DNA of 64,000 nt, taken from positions 21,524,462 through 21,588,461 of the forward strand of contig OZ020517.1 in the NCBI GenBank assembly GCA_963971425.1, in the 5' to 3' direction. A model generated the notes under the pieces. That model did no database searches. It saw only the letters and a list, made by a program, of their open reading frames with translations, and was not told the origin of the DNA. The translations under genes were made by a program, and so were the position numbers. The DNA is from Bryoerythrophyllum caledonicum. Lineage: Eukaryota > Streptophyta > Bryopsida > Pottiales > Pottiaceae. This document shows, one piece after another, positions 12,261 to 25,250 of the stretch; the first letter of the stretch is position 1; each line of letters starts with the position of its first letter.

Positions 12261-13367
12261 GTATTTGTCACATAAACACTACCAGATAATACTTGGATGA
12301 AAACATAGGGATGACAATACAAACAATACTATATGTTACGTGGCTTTTTTCACCTTCATGCCCACAAAATAATCAATTACTGCGGAGTTGTTTAGGCAGA
12401 TTCGCAGCCGAAAACCGGCAGCTCATCACGTCCTTGGTAATTGTTGAGTAATTGTTTCCTAGCTAGTAATTTGTGCTCCAGTGATTATTACCCTATTTCT
12501 AGTATTGTAACCTTTAAAGGGCCGAGACTATGTTTCACCAAAACCACCCAAAAACTACCTCTCTAAAATGAGACGTCGCAAGACGAATTAATTCTTATTT
12601 TCTATTTTCCATTGTAGGATCTTGAAGTTCACTACTACAAAAACACACTCCAAAGTTTTTGTAAACTTTAACCACACAGATTGTAAGATACACGCATTTG
12701 AAGAGTGCAATATAGTTTTTTTCTTCCCTACGTGTACAAGATCAGCCTTCTTTTTACTCAAGATAAGGGCATATTTTGTACTACACATTGCATAAATTTT
12801 ATAGATCCATGTTCTACTATATGTTAGGTTATTGCATGCCAAAAATCACAAGCAATGGAGGTGTTTTAAATAAGAAAAATGGACATGCAATGACTAGGGG
12901 AATAGAAAGTCGCCCTTTACTTATGAAAGCAATTAAATTTTTTGAAAAGAGAAAAAAATGTTGGATCTAAAATCCAAACAACGGATAGGATTATAATGAC
13001 TTATTCCAACAAAAGAAAACAATATTTTACAAAAAAAATGAAATCCTCAATTCAATGCATTTTCAAGTGAAAACAATGAAGGTTGGTGTTAAAGAGAGAG
13101 AGATAAGTAAAGGATAAAAGGATAAAGGTTGGTGTTAAAGGATAAAAGGATAAATGGATAAAGGTTGGTGTTAAAGAGAGAGAGCTCTTTGAAACTCACC
13201 CTACATGTCCCTTCAAAACCCTAGCTCCATCTATCCATCCAATAGATGAGAATTAATTAGAGTGGACGTTCATCCACTTTGTCAAGTCTATCCATTGGTG
13301 ATTTTGAACTCAACCAGAGGTTAAACACAAAAACTATCACCATGTTCAATAAATCCTATTTCTCCGC
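12261..13367. other. No gene seen; short GGATAAA-type repeats
   Basis: Nothing coding is supported. At 13,079-13,190 the phrase AAGGTTGGTGTTAAAG recurs three times among GGATAAA and GA repeats, which is a short local tandem repeat. Confidence 0.4.
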
Positions 13368-13371
13368 TTAA

Positions 13372-14428
13372 CCCCTAAAGTACCGTGACAGTTTTTCCCC
13401 AAAAACACTTCAAAATTGTTGGATTCTAGTGCAATGATCAAAGAAGGAAACAAAAACTTTGATTTGTAGTTCTAACCGAAGGATCTCAATAAAGACTTAT
13501 TGAGTAACACACTCTCAAAATTTCATAAACTTTTACTACACGGATTGAAATATCATAGTTTTTGAAGTCAAGCAAACTTTGACTTCGCTTGGTGTCAAAA
13601 TTTTGCACTACACAAGGTCTAAATCCATTACCATCTTGTTAAGCAAGATGTTAGTTCCTTGTACACCAATTTTTAGAGGTAGAAGACAAGTGTAGCATAT
13701 TCAAAACAATTGTGCAAGGAGTAGAGGTTTGAAATTTGCCAATTCACACTTTAATTTTTTGTGAAATTAATATGTTTTTGATTGGTAATCCGAATGGTCA
13801 ATAAGAAGGTGTACACCACATATTGTTGTGGAAAATATAAAAAGTGAAAAATACAAACATATCTAGGTTTTATGTGGAAAAGAAGAAGTTTTTTTGGTAC
13901 CTTGCCTGACAATGAGTAACAATGTGTGAAAATGTTTGACTTGGGTTGGTATGCTATTTTTCACTAAGGACAAGAACTTTTTTGGACAATATGAAGGGAA
14001 ATAATATTACTTGCGAGTATTGAAAATCTCACATTCAATAGAGTGTCCTAGCAAAAGTTTTTGGAGGTGCCCGCTCTCCCCATTTGAAATTCAAATCCCT
14101 ATAACTTTTTCATCAAATGTCCAATTTAGGAAAAAATTGTTTTGCCACTAAAGTCTTGGTAATTCCTTTTTTAGTAAAAATTTCAAAGAGGAATGTTAGA
14201 AATTGACACCATAGAAACCTGCACCATGCCTAGCTGCCCCAAAGCCAAGCTTTTTATGTTTGAAACCCCAGAACCTTTCCCCTATGAGTCCAAAGAAGAA
14301 AGAAAATATTCCCTGCAAAGATAACTCATATTCCTACTCTAACTAAAAATTTCAAGAAGATTTCTTCAAAAATGGATTTTTAAGAACCTGTCCAAAATCG
14401 ATTTGTACCCCTAATTGTCCTTTAGGGG
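13372..14428. mobile_element. TTAA-flanked non-autonomous DNA transposon (1.06 kb)
   Basis: The element begins CCCCTAAAG right after TTAA (13,368-13,371) and ends CTTTAGGGG right before TTAA (14,429-14,432). The TTAA duplication and CCC-starting inverted ends fit piggyBac-like (or Kolobok-like) transposition. No transposase frame is present inside. The interior is related to the elements at 54.6-56.4 kb: both contain a CACCAATTTTTAG phrase, TGTGTGAAAATGTTTGACTT and a GTACACCACAT-like phrase. It is therefore one member of a family. The superfamily assignment is inferred from the ends only. Confidence 0.65.
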
Positions 14429-14432
14429 TTAA

Positions 14433-16016
14433 AATCTAAAGAGGAGATATCTTGTTACAAACAACCCAAGTATCTTCCCAAGTTCCTGCATTCAAGCCAA
14501 TAGAAAAACGCTCCAAGATCCATGTAACATACTGTTGGCCATGAATACTTCCATCAGGAATCAAACGAACTGTAGTGGTAACGTAAAATCATACAAGATG
14601 CCCTGGAATCCTGCAACAAACCCTGCGTCATAATCTATTCCACAGCCAATGATAGCCCACATGATACTACTTCCCCATCCCCTGCCCACCCTTTTCAACT
14701 CGAAGCGTACAGATGCACCTCTCTGGAATTGCGGCACTCACAAAAAAATCCTGTAAACTTTCCTTGTACTCCACAGTAGAGTTTTCCTGAAGGTAAAGGG
14801 AGGCGACCCCACATCAATGGTCAAATCAAATTGCTCTGAGAATCTACGAGAGTCATAGAGAATGATGGCCAAATCCACCACCATTGTAGATTCTCGCAGC
14901 AACTAGATTCGATTATTGTCCTTAAAGGACTAAGAACTAGGACCATATGCACACCTTCGTCACTAGCGAGCCTCGAAATCAGGGACAGGCTGTGGCCAAT
15001 CATCGCCGTCCATCTCGTTTGAGATGATCCTCGCCCTTGAATTCGAACACTAGGGTATACGCGATATATCCAAAGGAAATGAGTGACCCCATATCAAGGT
15101 AGGAGACCATTAAACAATCGATTCATCATCCCTAAGCGCCCTGCGGGCGCAAGTGGCTATTTGGCCTACTTGCCAAGGGATAGGACCTTGACACCCAGAT
15201 CAACGGCCCACAATCGACACAGACTGAATCTTCTCCATCGACGGCCAGATCTTCTCCCAACCATTCCTTAATTTCAAGGGTGGCTGGTCACGAGGGATGC
15301 ACACCGTGACTTGGCTTGGGAAAGGTGTGGGGAACTTTTGGGAACTTGGGGTATTTACTGTGTACCCATTTAGCTCATTTGGGTAGGGCCCAAAAGCATT
15401 GATTGCCGGTACTACTCATGCAGAAAAAGGGAGTATGAAATTTCTAACAATTTGTAGTCGTACATGTACAAACTGGAGGTTGCAACATCCAAGCTGCAAT
15501 CCTTTTCGTCCATTATTGCCAGGCCTCTGAAAATGATTGACAGGCATCCTCAGCTCATGTATTCGGCGAGGCTGGCCCACTTCCATATCCATTGTTTGTA
15601 TCAGGAAAGGGCCTTGGTAAGTTTAGTCAACTCCCACAAACAGGGCAGAGGGACGCTGTCAACACAAGTTCCTGAGGAGGCGTCGGCAGGCATTCAACTG
15701 AGCACGCGGTCTAGACCGTTTGTTGTTCCCGTTGTAGGTAGCCACCGTGTTTCTGTCATTTGCTTGCAGGTGAACATTGACCTCGATCATTGACAGCTAC
15801 AATCGATGGTCAAAACAGCTTGTGAATGATTGACTGGTGAGTGGTCAAAACTAGTTCCAGGCAGCTGCTGAAGTAGATTCGAGACACTGTAGTCCGATTC
15901 TAGTTGACTCCTCCGAGTGCCTTAGGGGAGCCCTGGCTTGTGGAAACCCTTAGAAAGGATTTAGATTTCACGTTACTTGCAGTTGTATCTGAGAGGGGCT
16001 TGTTGTTAGAACCGGC
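14433..16016. other. Intergenic; upstream region of the DOMON-b561 gene
   Basis: No supported gene. The last few hundred bases before 16,017 presumably hold the promoter and 5' UTR of the downstream gene, but no TATA box stood out clearly enough to call. Confidence 0.4.
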
Positions 16017-19000
16017 ATGGCCATGGCGAGAGATCGGTCGTTATGGTGGTGGTGTGTAGCAGTAACAGTGATGGCTTCAGCTCTTTCAAGCTCCGGCCAA
16101 GAGTGTAGCACGCTTCTGAGCAGCGGAGGGGCCAACTTTCCGCCCGTGAACCTGCCGTGCAAGAGCTACAGCGTCGGACCAAAGTACCAGTTTCACATAT
16201 GGGTACGCTCTTTCTTTCTTCGGAGCTGGTTGATGTCTAATTGTCATCTTCTCTGAAGCGGGTCTCCTTCTCTTCCTTCCCTTTTCCGTTTCAGTTGTTG
16301 GTGATTGGGGGTACGGTTAGTCGCCGTTAAGGTAATCACTTGTTCACTAAGACAACATGGTTCATTGTTCTTCCTGGTTTTCATTTTCAGCTCCGAAGCG
16401 CGATTCTCCTCATTTATGGAAGCGACTGGTTTAAAGAGGGTTGTTTACAACTAAGAGGCTAAAACACGGTTTGTCTTCCTTAGTGCATCAGTGAGATTTA
16501 TTTTCTGTTTCCAACCGAAATTGAACTTGTAGTCACAACGTGAGCCAATCTGGGATTGATAGAGCTCCTTTTTGGATTGTATGTCAATTTCTCGCTTCCA
16601 CATAGAACAGGGTCAGGATAGCTTTTTTGGGGGTTTCTTTCAGTATGGGTATGGTTGAAGGGATCTTCAGAATCGTGGTCCGCACAAGCCTAAAACATGG
16701 TTCCGTTTCCTAACTGTGATCAACAAGGTTTATTCACTTCACCAACCAAATTGGATAGAATTTGTAGTCACAACCTGAGAAAGTGAACTGGTTTACTCTG
16801 GGATCAATTAGAAAGTCTACAGTTCCTCTTCGAATCAAGTTTCCAAACTAGGTTCCACACTTTCAGTTTCCACCTAATAATGAAACTCAGGTTTAGTGGT
16901 TGGGAGTTTGGTTGTGAGTTTGAATTGTTCGTGTAAGAACACACACTATTCAAGACTTTGTCAGCATCGACAACAATCTTAATGGTCATTATTTGCCATG
17001 TACCTGTAACTCTCAGTTCTCGTTGCCTAACTCCTAACATCAGTCGGGAACCATACGTACAGACACATATTCTACTCTCTAGAATACAAAAAATGTACTA
17101 AAGTTTATCAAGATTTACACCTTTGGATTGCAGATTCTTCAATCTCTGAACCTTATTGTGTTCAAATACGACACCATACATGTAGATTACTGTGGCCACC
17201 AGTGGCACCTTCTGACGTTTAAGGGTTAACCTGGAAATCTCTTATGTTTCTGATCTAGAATTGGATGGCAGGCCCTGAAAGACAACGGAACTCAAGTGAC
17301 AAGCATAATTTACGCGGCACCGTTAAGCACGAACCAGTGGGCGGCGCTAGCATTCTCCGGCGACGGTCGCATGGTCGGAGCCACCGCGTTGATATCCACA
17401 CTGGACGGCAGCGGTGTGCCCGTCGCCACAGTGTACAGCCTCAACGGGCAGAGCACATCGCAGGTGGTGCCAGCCAGCTCGGGCAATGGACTACTCAGCT
17501 TCGTGGGAGGCGTTCCGGAACCGTATTACAATTTCACCACGCAGACAGTTTATGTCTCCATGCAAGTCGACTTCGGGAAGTCCACCGCCAAGCCCACTTT
17601 CCTGCTCATGGCTTACGGGAGGCAACTCTCGGGCCAGCTCGCTCAACATGATGAAAGGATCTGGACTAGTGGGCAGTTTCTCTCAGGTATAATTTCCTGT
17701 AAAGTCAGAGATGATGTCCCCTCTTTTGACCACTCTTTCCTCACTCTGGATCATTTCAAGAGCTTGGTGGTCTTCTTCAATGGAAGAGTTTGGTGGTCTC
17801 TAGATTCAAGCTGTCTTTCATGAGATGAATATTAGCCACCTTTCTCTCCGTTGGGCTGATTTTTGGATTGAACAAAGAGAGGGGTATCCTGTTCAAACTT
17901 CATGTGACTTTATTAATAACCTGTTGGAGGGGTGCTCTCCTTGTGGCACACATGTAGTACTACCCACAGAGAAATCAATTCTAACTACAGTGTTAGTAAT
18001 TTGATGTTGTGTTATGCAGATGTTGTTGCGCCACAGTCTGCTGCATCCAAACTCGACAAGAAAGCGAAGGTTCACGGCTCCCTCAATATACTGGGGTGGG
18101 GATTACTGCTGCCAGTGGGGGCCATGGCTGCGCGCTACGCACGCGGATTTGACCCGGCGTGGTTCTACACGCACATCGCATTCCAGCTCACTGGATTCGC
18201 CTGCATAGTTGCGGGAGTTGCCACTGGGATTGAACTCGCCAAGGATGTCCAACCTGAGCAGCTCAACTTCCACCGAGGGCTTGGATTATTTATCTTTGTC
18301 CTGGCAATTCTGCAGGTAAGTCCTCCAATATTTGAATTGTGTGCGCATCTGTTACAGGAAACCAATAAGTCATAACTACTAGATATGGAAAAGCTTGGTG
18401 ATCTATCAACTAGAGCCCTGATTAACCCTTAAACGTCAGTCGGGAACCGTATATATTTTACTCTTTAGAATACAAAAAATGTATGAAAGTTTAGCAAGCA
18501 CCTTACACCTTTGGATGGAAGATCCTTCAACTAACACCTTTCATTTTGGAGGTAATTTCAATCAATCTGAATCTTATCATGTTCAGATACAAAGCCATAA
18601 ATGTAGAATATTGTGGCCACCAGTGGCACCTTCTGACGTTTTCAGGGTTTAATCAGTGACCAGTCTTAAAAAGAAAAGCACGAACAGTGTCCAGTATCGC
18701 ATGCCTTCATCTGTAAACAAAGTTAAGTAAAGGAAGGATGATGAAGCTAGAGTTTGTAGAATCTGAGGCTCTCCATAGATCTCTTGGCAATTACCTGAGC
18801 TCAGAACCATTCCATGGAGGTTGTAGAGTGTTGGAGTTGAAGTTCCTGTTGGTGTTTGCAGGTTCTAGCGGTGGTACGGAGGCCAAAAAAGGATGGCAAG
18901 GTGCGCAAGTATTGGAACTGGTACCATCACTGGGTGGGCCGCTTAGCGCTCTTCTTGGCCGTGATCAACATCTTCGCGGGCCTGAGAATGGGGAACGCCG

Positions 19001-19164
19001 AACGCGACTTTAAAGTGGGATACATCTCCATCCTCGCCATTGAGTTGGCCGCGTTCGTCGTGCTGGAGATTCTTCTGTGGCTGCGGTGGAACAGGCAGCG
19101 CCCCAGCGACCAACAAACACCACATGCAGAGGATCAAGCTTTCCACTTTGGTGGAAGCATATGA
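16017..19164 (+). CDS. DOMON domain-containing cytochrome b561 protein
   Basis: Four exons (16,017-16,202; 17,272-17,686; 18,020-18,315; 18,862-19,164) join in frame to 399 codons plus stop. All introns are GT-AG. The N-terminus, with a WWWCVAVTVMASALSSSG core, is a secretory signal peptide. Exons 1-2 encode a DOMON domain, a haem- or sugar-binding beta-sandwich, including YQFHIW and WAALAFSGDGRMVGATALI. Exons 3-4 encode a cytochrome b561 core with five or so membrane helices. Its conserved histidines lie in KVHGSLNILGWGLLLP, FYTHIAFQL, NFHRGLGLF and WYHHWVGR. Plant members (the AIR12/CYBDOM class) pass electrons across the plasma membrane, with ascorbate as likely donor. The family-typical RPKKDGKVRKYWNWYHH segment supports the call. 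Introns 1 and 3 each contain a TTAA-flanked MITE. Confidence 0.92.
17031..17225. mobile_element. TTAA MITE in intron 1 of the DOMON-b561 gene
   Basis: A 195-bp non-coding copy lies between a degenerate CTAA (17,027-17,030) and TTAA (17,226-17,229). It ends CTGACGTTTAAGGG and shares CAGTCGGGAACC, GAATACAAAAAATGTA and TGTGGCCACCAGTGGCACC with the copy in intron 3. The left end is more decayed than the right. No coding content. Confidence 0.65.
18426..18648. mobile_element. TTAA MITE in intron 3 of the DOMON-b561 gene
   Basis: About 223 bp starting CCCTTAAACGTCAG directly after TTAA (18,422-18,425) and ending CTGACGTTTTCAGGG before TTTAA. The two ends are inverted repeats of each other. The interior is homologous to the copy in intron 1. 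A short internal deletion or insertion explains the length difference. Confidence 0.7.
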
Positions 19165-20937
19165 AGAGCCTGGGTGCCACCAGAATCTCACCAAGTTGTA
19201 AACTCAACTCCACGACTAGGATTATGCTAGAATGTAAAGGAATTTCACTACAATCTTATCATGCTCTCACACACTCAAAGTACATGGACTTCAATAGGGG
19301 TGTCGGAGTTAGTGTGTGCAAGTGCATGATTGGGGAACTTGCGAAAAAATTGTTCAGCTTCTAGCCCAACTCACCTTATAACTCTAGGTTAAATTGTAAT
19401 ATAATCTGCTTGAACATGTGTCAAAGTGGCCTTCTAGCTACATACATTGAAGTCTAGTATCCTTTCACTGTCACATACAAGTGTTTTGTATCACCATTGA
19501 AATTTTAATTCAACAAGTTTCGATGGATGCAATTTCCTAAATGGAAAGCCAATCTAAAGTAGTATCCAATATGTTCACTACTTCAGGATGGAGGATATGC
19601 TTTACAAAAGCTCGCAATACATTCATTAAAAAACGTTGCACATCCTTCTTTGGGACTCATTTGGAACAAGTTCCTACTTGTTTATACCTCCTTTGATGGA
19701 ATCTGGCATGGATGGTGGTGTCCACATCTAACACTCACTGCAGTACTTGGATACAACTTAATCTTAAAAATGTTGTGAAGTCACTAATGGCATGCTAAGG
19801 ATGAAGGTAGTGGTTTAGTGTGCAGCCATGAGTGGAAATAATATTGAAATTAACGGTTTAGTGTGCAGCCATGAGTGGAAATAATATGGAAATAATATTG
19901 AAAGCAACGTCATGTTCCGAGACTTTTTTCTACGCAGTACTGTGCACCTGGACTTCGTCCTCCTCCTCTCAATCCCGAATCTATTCCCCACAAATTAAGC
20001 AGCCGAATTGACCAACAGATGCCAATTGATTCTTGTCGGGTACTCTGAAGCGCCAAACTACCTTGGATCACAAGATAAGGTGGTAACAGTATTCATTTCT
20101 TTGGCAGTTTCATGCTTGCCAAAATGAGGTCTTGAGACTACTACATAAGTGGGGTGCTATTTCAATTCATCCAAAACTATTTTCTCTTGGTAAGAAAGTT
20201 CCCATTCAGATGATTGCAGATGACATCGCGTAGACTGTGAGGTACGTACAATCAAAAGCTGGGCACTGCTATTATACTGGTTCATGAGAAATGAACATCA
20301 CTTGGACGGATAATGCAAAAAGCACGCTCTTCATCTCCAGTGTCTGTGAAAGGCAAAAATACAACTGCGACGATGAGAGGTGCCAGGTAAGTTGCACCTC
20401 GGGAAGGTTCTGTACAACTAGGTCGAGATTAAATAGCCTCATTTCAACAAGCGCACACACAAAATAGGAAGTTATTTTGATCAAGTCAAGAACGAGACCA
20501 GCTTCACATCCAACACCTTGAACTGAATCGTATGTTCTAACTAAACAAACTAGAGTTATAAGGTGAGTTAGACTTGAACTACTCTAACTCACCTGATAAC
20601 TGAAGCGTCTCTGAACGTCGATCTACTCCAGATTTCTTTCATTTGTGTGCTTGTTTCTTACGTGACTTGAAAAACAATCTTTGTAATTCACGTAATTAGC
20701 CTAAAAGGTTGGCGTAAGATTCTACTGGCTTGAGGGTGTTTGTATATGAAGCTGGCTTTTCATTCTGGCCGCAGTAACCTGGTTCATGTTTTGCTTGTTC
20801 CAGAAACCTTACTGTTAGGATTGAGATGTCTGTCTTGTCTGCAGTTTTATAAGGCCAAATAAGTATTAGGGAGTCAAGATACTAAACATTTCCATGGTCA
20901 GGAACTCCTGAGGTAAGAGGTAAGTAGTCAGAATAGT
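19165..20937. other. Intergenic with a 43-bp direct duplication
   Basis: No gene supported. At 19,812-19,897 the phrase GGTTTAGTGTGCAGCCATGA plus following bases occurs twice, 43 bp apart, as a recent tandem duplication. The first few hundred bases are the likely 3' UTR of the DOMON-b561 gene. Confidence 0.45.
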
Positions 20938-21168
20938 TGTCAACATCATAATGGTTTTTGTCTGTTTGGGGTGAATGCTTGTGTTGAAACACTATGATCT
21001 AAGTCACTTAGTGGAGGCAATGTGTCAGAATATATACAAGAGAGAAGGAGGCTTCGGTTGTCCTTGTTAAGATGAACTAGGGCAACAATATTGCTACAGA
21101 AGAATGTGTCTACAATGATGTACATAATGTCAATGATGAGTGTCACCATGTGGTTTGATATGCCAACA
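20938..21168 (-). repeat. 3' LTR of the minus-strand Copia element
   Basis: Read on the minus strand, a purine run (TGAGAGGGGG) after the RNase H end is followed by TGTTGGCATATC and closes with TGATGTTGACA, giving TG...CA ends and 231 bp. Size, ends and position after the polypurine tract are those of a small Ty1/Copia LTR. The matching 5' LTR was not found in the window, so the host element has lost or displaced its 5' end. Confidence 0.7.
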
Positions 21169-21175
21169 CCCCCTC

Positions 21176-22296
21176 TCAAACCATATCGAGGATAGGTAGT
21201 GAATGTCCCCTGTCGGCCAAAGATAAGATGGAAGAGATAGGAGTTGGAATGCGGCGAAGACCGGCAAGGGCCCGATTATCAATAAGTGGGCCTGGTTCAA
21301 GTGATTTGGTTAGAATGTTGGCTTGTTGAGATCTTGTGGGGACATATGAAATAACAATAGTACCATCCTCATATTTTTCTTGAATGGAATGATGCTCAAG
21401 TTCAATATGCTTTGTTTGTTGATGCATTACAAGATTTTTGACAAGCCGGATACTACTGAGGTTGTCACAGAATATAGGTGTAGGTGCTTGGGTACCAATT
21501 TAAAGTTCCTTGAGAAGACAACGGAAATAAGTAGTGTTTCTGGCTGCTTCAGATAACGCACAATATTCAGCCTCGATTGTTGATAAGGATAAGGTTGGTT
21601 GCAATTTGCTAGCCATGGAACAGCAGAGGTGCCAATTTTGTAGAGGATTCCGGAGGTAGAACGCCTAGAGTCCACTTCCCCTGCCCAATCTGCATCCATG
21701 AAAATGGATAGATTGCAATTGTCATCACAGGGATAGAAAAAGCCATGGTCGAGGGTACCTTTAAGGTATCATAAGATGTTTTTGGCTCTAGTGAGATGGA
21801 CATGTTGTGCGTTGCATATGTATCTTGAAACACATCCGAATGCATGTTAAATATTCCATCGACTTACAATGGCATATAGAAGTCCTCCAACTAAGCTTTG
21901 ATAGGTGAGTTTATCAACTGGATTACTATTCGTGTCTTTGCAAAGCTTGAGTTTAGAGTTCATAGAAATTGAAAGTGGATTGCAATCTTGCATGCCAAAG
22001 TGTTTGAGTAATCTTTCAATGTAGCTACGTTGATGGAAGTAGATTCCATGTGGAGTATATAGAAATTCTACGCCAAAATAGAATTTAGCTTCATCCAAAA
22101 ATGTCATTTTGTACTTGGAGTTGAGTTGTGCGATTAATGTATCGATATTAGAGTTGTCATCCTCACTTACAAGAATGTCATCAACATATAAAAGAAGAAC
22201 AGTATATTTATTGTTGCAAATCGAAAAATAGAGATTCGACACTTTTTGCTTTTCGTAAGGCCCTGACTCCGAAGATATTCATCTATTTCACTATCG
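21176..22296 (-). pseudogene. Copia reverse transcriptase (C-terminal part) and RNase H
   Basis: The minus-strand frame 22,242-21,847 holds LLLYVDDILVSEDD, the YVDD active site of Ty1/Copia reverse transcriptase. It is followed by YFGVEFLYTPHGIYFHQ and the conserved LTYQSLVGGLLYAI stretch. Frames at 21,845-21,176 add the RNase H part: DADWAGEVDSRRSTSG and, near 21,430-21,280, KHIELEHHSIQEK and YVPTRSQQANILTKSL. Several frameshifts inactivate it. The RT begins inside 22,250-22,296, where EIDEYLRSQGL is readable, and is cut there by inserted element A. The missing N-terminal half of RT is found at 26.9-27.5 kb on the same strand. Confidence 0.88.
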
Positions 22297-23694
22297 TAGT
22301 CTAGTGATTCGTAGATCTCAAAGTTAACCGACATTAACCTTAAGCAAGCCCACCTAACCAGATCGTTTCCATGGATATTTATGGTGTGTCAAACTCTCTA
22401 AATCTAAGGACAACTTACACTCAATACCTCAGCACATCTCGCAGGATGGCTTCCCCGGTACCTTAGTGACCGGTTACAAGTATCCACAAGTGTTTAGTTT
22501 AAACTCTATTAAACGTCAGAGTAGTTTTCCGGTAAGTAACGTAAGTTTTGACAATGCCCGGAAAGTCACTGCCCTCCGTTCTCGCAGTTCAGAAGCGACA
22601 ATATCCACAATCTAACTCTACACCTTGAAAGAGTTAAAAAGGTTGCAGCTAGTTACCGGCCTTCACAATCTATCGTAAACTAGTTCCGGTAAACCGGTCA
22701 CGCGAAACCGGCCACGCGAAACCGGGTTCCAACTACAACCACACCCAATGAATCAAACAAAGAAGATACAAGAATCACAATAGTATAATGCTAAGCAACT
22801 CATATAAGCAAGACGACCTTCCACGGGGATCATCGGACCTCATCCACTGTAAGGGTAGAAACCCCGAAATACTCCAGACTCAGGCTTAGCCGGGATCTCT
22901 CCTGGTGTACCAAGAGGGGGGATATCATCCCTCCTCTCCACCAATCCAAACACTTTCAACTTAAAGAAGGCTATCATAAATAGCCGTGGGCTTCCTGGAT
23001 CCCATCCGGTAAGCAACTCTTCTCGGTCCCACCGGTCAAGGGTTTGAAGTAGATCTCGGATCTTACTCCACCTATCTAACTTGGATATCCTACTCCTTCT
23101 GGAAGCCTCAACTCACATTCAATCACATAGCATTCAACAAGCCACAACCTTGCACATCCTAGCAAAGACTCACTAGGAGGACTCAACCCTCTCCACCTCT
23201 ACTCACACAAGCTCAACAAAGATTCTAAACACAAGCAATGAAGGCAAGACACAAGCAAAAAAACAAAGAGAAGAGTACTTAACACAACAGCCTAAGGCTC
23301 TTTAAGTACACAAAGGCTACTAGCTACCTTCCAAAAATAGATTTCTAAAAGGTAGAAACGACATCTAGAGAGTGTACAAAAGTCAATAGCTACCCTCCAA
23401 AACTAGATCCTCAAAAAGAAAAATGGCATCTAGATTCTAAAATCAGGGGCAACCCAGTCACTAGCGGATTACCGGTACAGCGGTAAACCAGAAGACTTCG
23501 GGTCCGAGACCGATAAAACATTCCTTAACAAAAGTAAGTAGCCGGAGAAATCACTCAAGTGGTAGTGACCGGGTGCACAATGGGGCCCCATTGACATCAC
23601 TACTCTCACCCTAGTGTTTAAATCTAGCAACTTTAATAACATCCCATCAACTGATAGGATAAATCAACAATAACACATAACATATAAGAAAGGC

Positions 23695-24205
23695 TCAACC
23701 AGAAGACTCATTCGGATGAGTGGAATTATCTTTCGGTTGATCCATAGGGGGATTGTCAAGAAGATTGGGAGTACCCACTGGTACATGGTCAAGAGAATCC
23801 ACCGGAAGGTTAGATGTCTCAACCGGGAGGTCTACTGGTGGATTGGAAGTATCCACCGGTAGATTGGATATATCTAGAGATACCTGAAAAGTCTCCATTA
23901 GATCAACAAGCATGGCTATCGAAGACTCAACCAAAGAATCCGGTGGTGAAAAAGGGAGGTCAACCGGTTCCTTCTCGATAGGTTTTACCAAGAAGCCTCG
24001 TTTCCTCTTGTAAACATTCACACCCTATTCCTTTGGAGGATGGAGAATCCACCCGATTCAGTGGACATTGAGTGGGTGGATCATGCTCATGTGAAGAGAG
24101 AGAATTGTCATAGACAAATCTTCTCTTCTTCCGGGGCGGTCTCCTGGCTTGCAATGGCATGGTGGCACTCGTTTGACCGGCAAGTAACTTGGCCAATGCC
24201 ACCAT
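23695..24205 (-). pseudogene. Unknown Pro/Val-rich protein of element A, frameshifted
   Basis: Two overlapping minus-strand frames (24,205-23,960 and 24,021-23,695) look like one protein split by a frameshift near 24,000. The first begins MVALAKLLAGQTSATMPLQA and has a basic RRPPRKKRRF patch resembling a nuclear localisation signal. The second has imperfect repeats of the type SNLPVDTSNPPVDLPVETSN. No known domain is recognised. The identical arrangement is present in copy B. Confidence 0.4.
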
Positions 24206-24286
24206 GGTTTTTTAAGTTGTGACCTTTGAGTCAAGATGCTTCTTCTGAGAGGTCTGGGGATCTTTCTTCACCTTGGTAAATTGTTC

Positions 24287-25250
24287 CTAGTTTTTGCGGA
24301 CTATAGGTAAGATGTCACGGTTGTCCTCCACTCCAAATACCTTCCGAAAAGTCCTCGAAAGACTCCCTGCCTCCATAAGCTCCATCTCCATCTGTTGGAC
24401 ATCTCGGGTCACCTCCCAGGAGAACTTGACTATGTTCTCCACGAGAGTGAGACTCTTGGATGACCGGGATGGTGGTGGTGGTTTCTCCCGGTGAGACCGG
24501 GAGGTCCTTCCCTCACTCGAGATTGCTTGAGATAAAGAGGCTTCCCGTGGAATCACTGGTAACGCCAACCGGAGCTCCGTATGTTGGGGAAAAGCCCGGG
24601 GAGCATGATCTTGAGTAGCCATCCCTTGTCTCCACATCCTCTTCTCTTCCGGCTTCAGACAATGGTGATGCTCATATAAATGCATGAGATATGGAGTTAA
24701 GAAAGTCTTGGAGCATCCACCTTGTTGAATTGCCTGGAGTTGTGGCAAAATTGTCTCTTTCAACAAAGATCCCAAATTTGGGAAGGAATCCTCGAAAAAT
24801 GTCCGTATGTAGGTGGTGGCTAGCCGGGTTGTGACTCTTTCACGTCGGTTGGGGTGGAGGATTGAGTTGAGAAACTCAACCACCCTCCTCAACCGGTGGT
24901 TCGTGAATTGGTCACTTTGGTAGCACTCCGACACATCGTAAGAACTCGACACGTGCTCGTCTAGCAGCTCCCGGTTGACTCCGGATGTCCACCCCTCCTC
25001 TTGACAAAAAGAACACACCTCACGCCATACTTCTGTGGTCCATGACCGGAGATTAGCCTGGTAGATTCCCCGGGGCGTCCTGGGAGGTTGCAACTCTGCC
25101 ACCGCACGTCCCTTTTGGAAGATCCAAGGCTTCTCGTATAGTCCTCTGCAACCCATCTAGATGAGGTCATCCTCCAGTTGTTCACCTTTCGCAGTCCCCT
25201 CCCACTTGTTTGGGTCAACCTTCGAAAGCGTCAGTGATACCGGTAGAGCC
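24287..25250 (-). pseudogene. Unknown protein of element A (289-codon frame plus N-terminal piece)
   Basis: An upstream in-frame segment starting at ATG 25,250 (MALPVSLTLSKVDPNKWEG...) runs into a TAG at about 25,157. It continues as a 289-codon frame (25,156-24,287), then another TAG and about 24 more in-frame codons. The protein is charged and helical, with a Pro/Ser-rich stretch (REKPPPPSRSSKS) near residue 225. I recognise no domain. By position it could be a gag-like or cargo protein. Copy B carries the identical frame and the same stops, so the stops predate the duplication or were spread by gene conversion. Confidence 0.45.
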
